Below are positions 61,794 to 64,000 of a stretch of DNA of 64,000 nucleotides, in pieces. Made by a program: the position numbers and the translations under genes. The notes beneath the pieces were generated by a model, which saw only the letters and a list, made by a program, of their open reading frames with translations, was not told the origin of the DNA and did not search any database. Location of the stretch: positions 96,595 through 160,594 of the forward strand of contig JAEOUA010000005.1 in NCBI GenBank assembly GCA_016839555.1, given 5' to 3'. The DNA comes from Promethearchaeota archaeon (GTDB lineage Archaea; Asgardarchaeota; Lokiarchaeia; Sigyniarchaeales; SOKP01). Positions within the stretch are counted from its first letter, which is position 1, and every line of letters begins with the position of its first letter.

Positions 61794-62356
61794 ATGGCTA
61801 GGCCATATCAGAAAGCTAAAGCTTTCCAAGTTATCACTTGGTGGCGGCGATTATCCCTGGGCCTGAAATGGGCACAACTGTGAGTGACCCCGAAGTAATG
61901 GCTAATATCATTAATGCACCAAAGAAAAAAGTCATGGTAATAGGATCTGAGTCTTTAACCTGGGAACTTGATGGGAAAAAGGTGATCGATTATTACATTG
62001 AAATTGCGAAAAAATTGGGCTGTAATGTAGTAGCTACGGGGCATACTTATAAATATTTGATTGAGAATCTTGGTGAGGATAAAGTACACGATATGAACTT
62101 GATTAATATAACAGATAGACTCTCAGATAAAGATTGGAAGGGATTAGACGGTGGGGGACAATATGAAATGGCAATTTTTGGAGGACATCTCGTTTTTTAT
62201 GTTAGCCAAACACTCAGTCGACTCAAAAATTTTACTAATTGGGTTAGAACCATTGATTTGGACAGATATGCCCATCCTAATGCTCGATTTAGTCTTCCTA
62301 ACTTGGAAATGCACGAATGGAAAGAATTCTTAGAGGGAGTTATAAAGAATTTATAA
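61794..62356 (+). CDS. cdhB: CODH/ACS complex epsilon subunit, frame break near the N-terminus
   Basis: The epsilon subunit pairs with the CODH alpha subunit of the archaeal acetyl-CoA decarbonylase/synthase. An ATG at 61794 has a strong GGAGGT site (61781-61786) and reads MARPYQKAKAFQVIT. The family body IPGPEMGTTVSDPEVMA then follows in another frame (open from 61838). GSESLTWELDGKKVIDYYIE and KKLGCNVVATGHTYKYLIEN are clear CdhB segments. About 32 bases at 61818-61849 look inserted and contain CCAAG-TTATCA-CTTGG; they shift the frame. A sequencing error is the main alternative. The stop is 50 bases before cdhC. Confidence 0.75.
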
Positions 62357-62406
62357 ATTAATTAAATAAAAATAACTAAATAATTATATAAAAAGAGGTA
62401 AAAGTT

Positions 62407-63843
62407 ATGAGTTTTAGCGACATGCCTGTGGATGTTGGCCCCGTCTATGAGGGGGAACGAATCCGCTCCAAACAAATGTTTGTAGAACTTGGAGGACCTA
62501 AAATACCTAAACATTTCGAACTTGTTAAAGTTCGAAAACCCTCGGAAATAAAAGATGGGGAAGTTATTCTTAGAGGTATTGATTTAGGAGAAATGGAAGA
62601 GGGATCCCGACATCCTATCGGAATTTTGGTAGAAGTTGCTGGTAAAGAATTAGAAGAGGATTTAGAGGCTGTCTTTGAGAGACGTATTCACGAATTCTGC
62701 AACTTTATAAATGGTGTGATGCACCTAAATCAGCGTTATACTAACTGGATGCGAGTTTCTAAAAAAGCGATTGAAAAGGGATTTAATTCTTTTAAGCAAA
62801 TGGGGACTATACTTATTAGATTATTCAAAGCAGAATTACCTATTATAGAGCAGGCACAAGTAACAATGATCACCAATGCTGATGTCATAGAAGAATATTA
62901 TGATATGGCAATAGAAACATATGAAAAAAGGGATGAAAGAGCACGCGGTTTGCATGATGATGATGTTGATATGTTTTATGGATGCGTTCTGTGTCAAAGC
63001 TTCGCTCCAACACATGTATGTACTATCACACCTGATAGGACAAGTTTGTGTGGCTCAATAAATTGGTTTGACGCGAGAGCGGCTGCTAAAGTAGACCCAA
63101 AGGGACCTATTTATGCGGTACCTCCCGGAGAATGTATAAATGGAGTTGCTGGCGAATATACTGGTGTTAATGAAATCACAAAAAAGCGCTCATTAGGAGA
63201 AGTGGAGAGAGTATATCTCTATTCTGGGATGGAGTGGCCACATACTTCCTGTGGATGCTTCGAGGCTATCGATTTCTATATTCCTGAAGTAAACGGACAC
63301 GGTATCATCGATAGAAATGCCGATATGAAAGCAATAAATGGATTGGCTTTTTCAACGATGGCAAACCAAACAGGAGGCGGGAAACAAATGCCTGGATTTA
63401 ACGGCATAAGCCTTCAATATATTGCAAGTCCAAAGTTTCAGATATATGATGCTATCCAAGAAGGGCTTGAACACGGAATTGAATTAACTGTATGGATGAA
63501 TAGTGAATTAAAGGAACGAGTAAAACAATTTATTCCTGAAGATCTTCAACCCAAAATTGCCACAGAAAAAGATGTTTCAAATATGAACGAGCTACGAGAG
63601 TGGTTAAAAGAAAAAGAACATCCTGTTGTAGCGACGTGGGTAGAAGAGGAAGAAGAGGAGGAATATGAAGAAGAATGGGCAGAAGAGGGTGCTATGGTTC
63701 CACTGGGCACCCAAACAATGACCATTCCTGGTGCTGGTGGAATAGGTGGATTTAAAATTATCCTTAAGAACTGTAAAGTCCACGCAGACGCCCTAATTAT
63801 AAAACGTATCGATAAAAGCGCGAAAAGAAAGAAAAAGAAATAA
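62407..63843 (+). CDS. cdhC: Acetyl-CoA synthase beta subunit of the CODH/ACS complex
   Basis: This subunit carries the nickel-iron A-cluster that joins a methyl group, CO and CoA, or splits acetyl-CoA. The A-cluster cysteines are seen in YGCVLCQSFAPTHVC, then in TSLCGSINWFD and, further on, TSCGCFEA (about residues 197-283). PPGECINGVAGEYTG is also conserved. At 478 residues it is the archaeal form without the N-terminal domain of bacterial AcsB. The C-terminus ends in a glutamate-rich stretch and a basic tail. A GAGGT site precedes the ATG. The epsilon gene is upstream; alpha, gamma and delta genes are not in the window. Confidence 0.93.
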   Translation: MSFSDMPVDVGPVYEGERIRSKQMFVELGGPKIPKHFELVKVRKPSEIKDGEVILRGIDLGEMEEGSRHPIGILVEVAGKELEEDLEAVFERRIHEFCNFINGVMHLNQRYTNWMRVSKKAIEKGFNSFKQMGTILIRLFKAELPIIEQAQVTMITNADVIEEYYDMAIETYEKRDERARGLHDDDVDMFYGCVLCQSFAPTHVCTITPDRTSLCGSINWFDARAAAKVDPKGPIYAVPPGECINGVAGEYTGVNEITKKRSLGEVERVYLYSGMEWPHTSCGCFEAIDFYIPEVNGHGIIDRNADMKAINGLAFSTMANQTGGGKQMPGFNGISLQYIASPKFQIYDAIQEGLEHGIELTVWMNSELKERVKQFIPEDLQPKIATEKDVSNMNELREWLKEKEHPVVATWVEEEEEEEYEEEWAEEGAMVPLGTQTMTIPGAGGIGGFKIILKNCKVHADALIIKRIDKSAKRKKKK

Positions 63844-63854
63844 CTTATTCTATT

Positions 63855-63880
63855 TTTTATTTTTTAATTTTTTTGTTGTC
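63855..63880 (+). terminator. T-rich terminator after cdhC
   Basis: Several T runs (ATTTTTTATTTTTTAATTTTTTT) follow the cdhC stop within 15-40 bases. Such T-rich stretches end archaeal transcripts. Gene continuation after this point is therefore not assured. Confidence 0.5.
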
Positions 63881-64000
63881 ACTAATCATATATTGTCAGT
63901 AAATCAGTAATTAATTTTTGTCACTTTTTGTCATAAAATCTCAATTTTTCAGTTGATATTTTGTCAATATTATTTTGATTAATAAAGAAAAAAAAGAAGA

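Noticed and set aside
61838..62356. CODH/ACS epsilon gene starting at the TTG at 61838
   Set aside because: No ribosome site precedes that TTG, while the ATG at 61794 has a strong GGAGGT and encodes a typical CdhB-like start, so a frame break was preferred.
1..64000. CRISPR array or tRNA genes
   Set aside because: No regularly spaced repeats and no cloverleaf-like T-loop sequences were noticed on reading; a tRNA or CRISPR scan would be decisive.

Overview
The window looks like a piece of an Asgard archaeon chromosome, most likely of the Lokiarchaeia/Promethearchaeota kind. This is inferred from gene content, not from a database search. Supporting signs are the AT-rich DNA, an archaeal-type SRP RNA, an Alba chromatin protein, an archaeal-type acetyl-CoA synthase beta subunit, archaeal TATA-box/leaderless gene starts, a membrane-anchored protein with a longin/roadblock-like domain, and many anaerobic acyl-CoA and tungsten aldehyde oxidoreductase genes.

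Layout. 1-0.45 kb: SRP RNA on the minus strand. 0.45-11.6 kb: mixed housekeeping and signalling genes: a membrane longin-like protein, a winged-helix/ferredoxin protein, two TPR proteins, an AmmeMemoRadiSam-type radical SAM enzyme, an FAD glycerol-3-phosphate dehydrogenase, a PfkB-like kinase and a YprB-like exonuclease. 11.7-17.6 kb: acyl-CoA dehydrogenase (frameshifted), thiolase-like protein plus DUF35 partner, and an acyl-CoA ligase. 18-25.8 kb: a TPR protein, a crotonase, an HSL-type esterase, and a decayed stretch (about 22.5-25.2 kb) holding several truncated gene relics and a run of hairpins. 26-48.7 kb: the core of a large acyl-CoA/aldehyde island. It contains a CrtI-like flavoprotein overlapping a 2Fe-2S reductase, two Fe-alcohol dehydrogenases, two tungsten aldehyde oxidoreductases, a MoaD-like protein, an acyl-CoA ligase, a crotonase, a BKACE-type enzyme, three thiolase-fold proteins, three DUF35 proteins, four SCP2-like proteins and a FabK/NMO-like flavoprotein. 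48.7-58.7 kb: a ferredoxin, a 38-residue membrane peptide, an MBL hydrolase, a third acyl-CoA ligase, a single-chain restriction-modification enzyme, another crotonase and small membrane/redox proteins. 58.3-64 kb: a crotonase pseudogene, Alba, a CooT-like protein, a two-gene 7TM operon ending in an orphan histidine-kinase dimerisation domain, and the CODH/ACS epsilon and beta subunit genes.

How the genes work together (inference). CoA ligases activate organic acids. AORs and Fe-ADHs interconvert acids, aldehydes and alcohols using ferredoxin and NAD(P)H. Dehydrogenase, crotonases and thiolase-fold/DUF35 complexes shorten the acyl chain, and the CODH/ACS (Wood-Ljungdahl) complex can split or make acetyl-CoA. 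The most striking point is that all four thiolase-fold proteins lack the catalytic cysteine of true thiolases. Each sits in a cluster with a DUF35 zinc-ribbon/OB-fold partner, and one operon is thiolase-DUF35-SCP2-SCP2, resembling an unfused version of eukaryotic SCP-x. This fits retro-aldol (Ltp2-like) chemistry on a bulky or branched lipid better than ordinary thiolysis.

Two genes (acyl-CoA dehydrogenase and the CODH/ACS epsilon subunit) carry frame disruptions that could be sequencing errors or real. At least three further loci are recognisable pseudogenes or relics.
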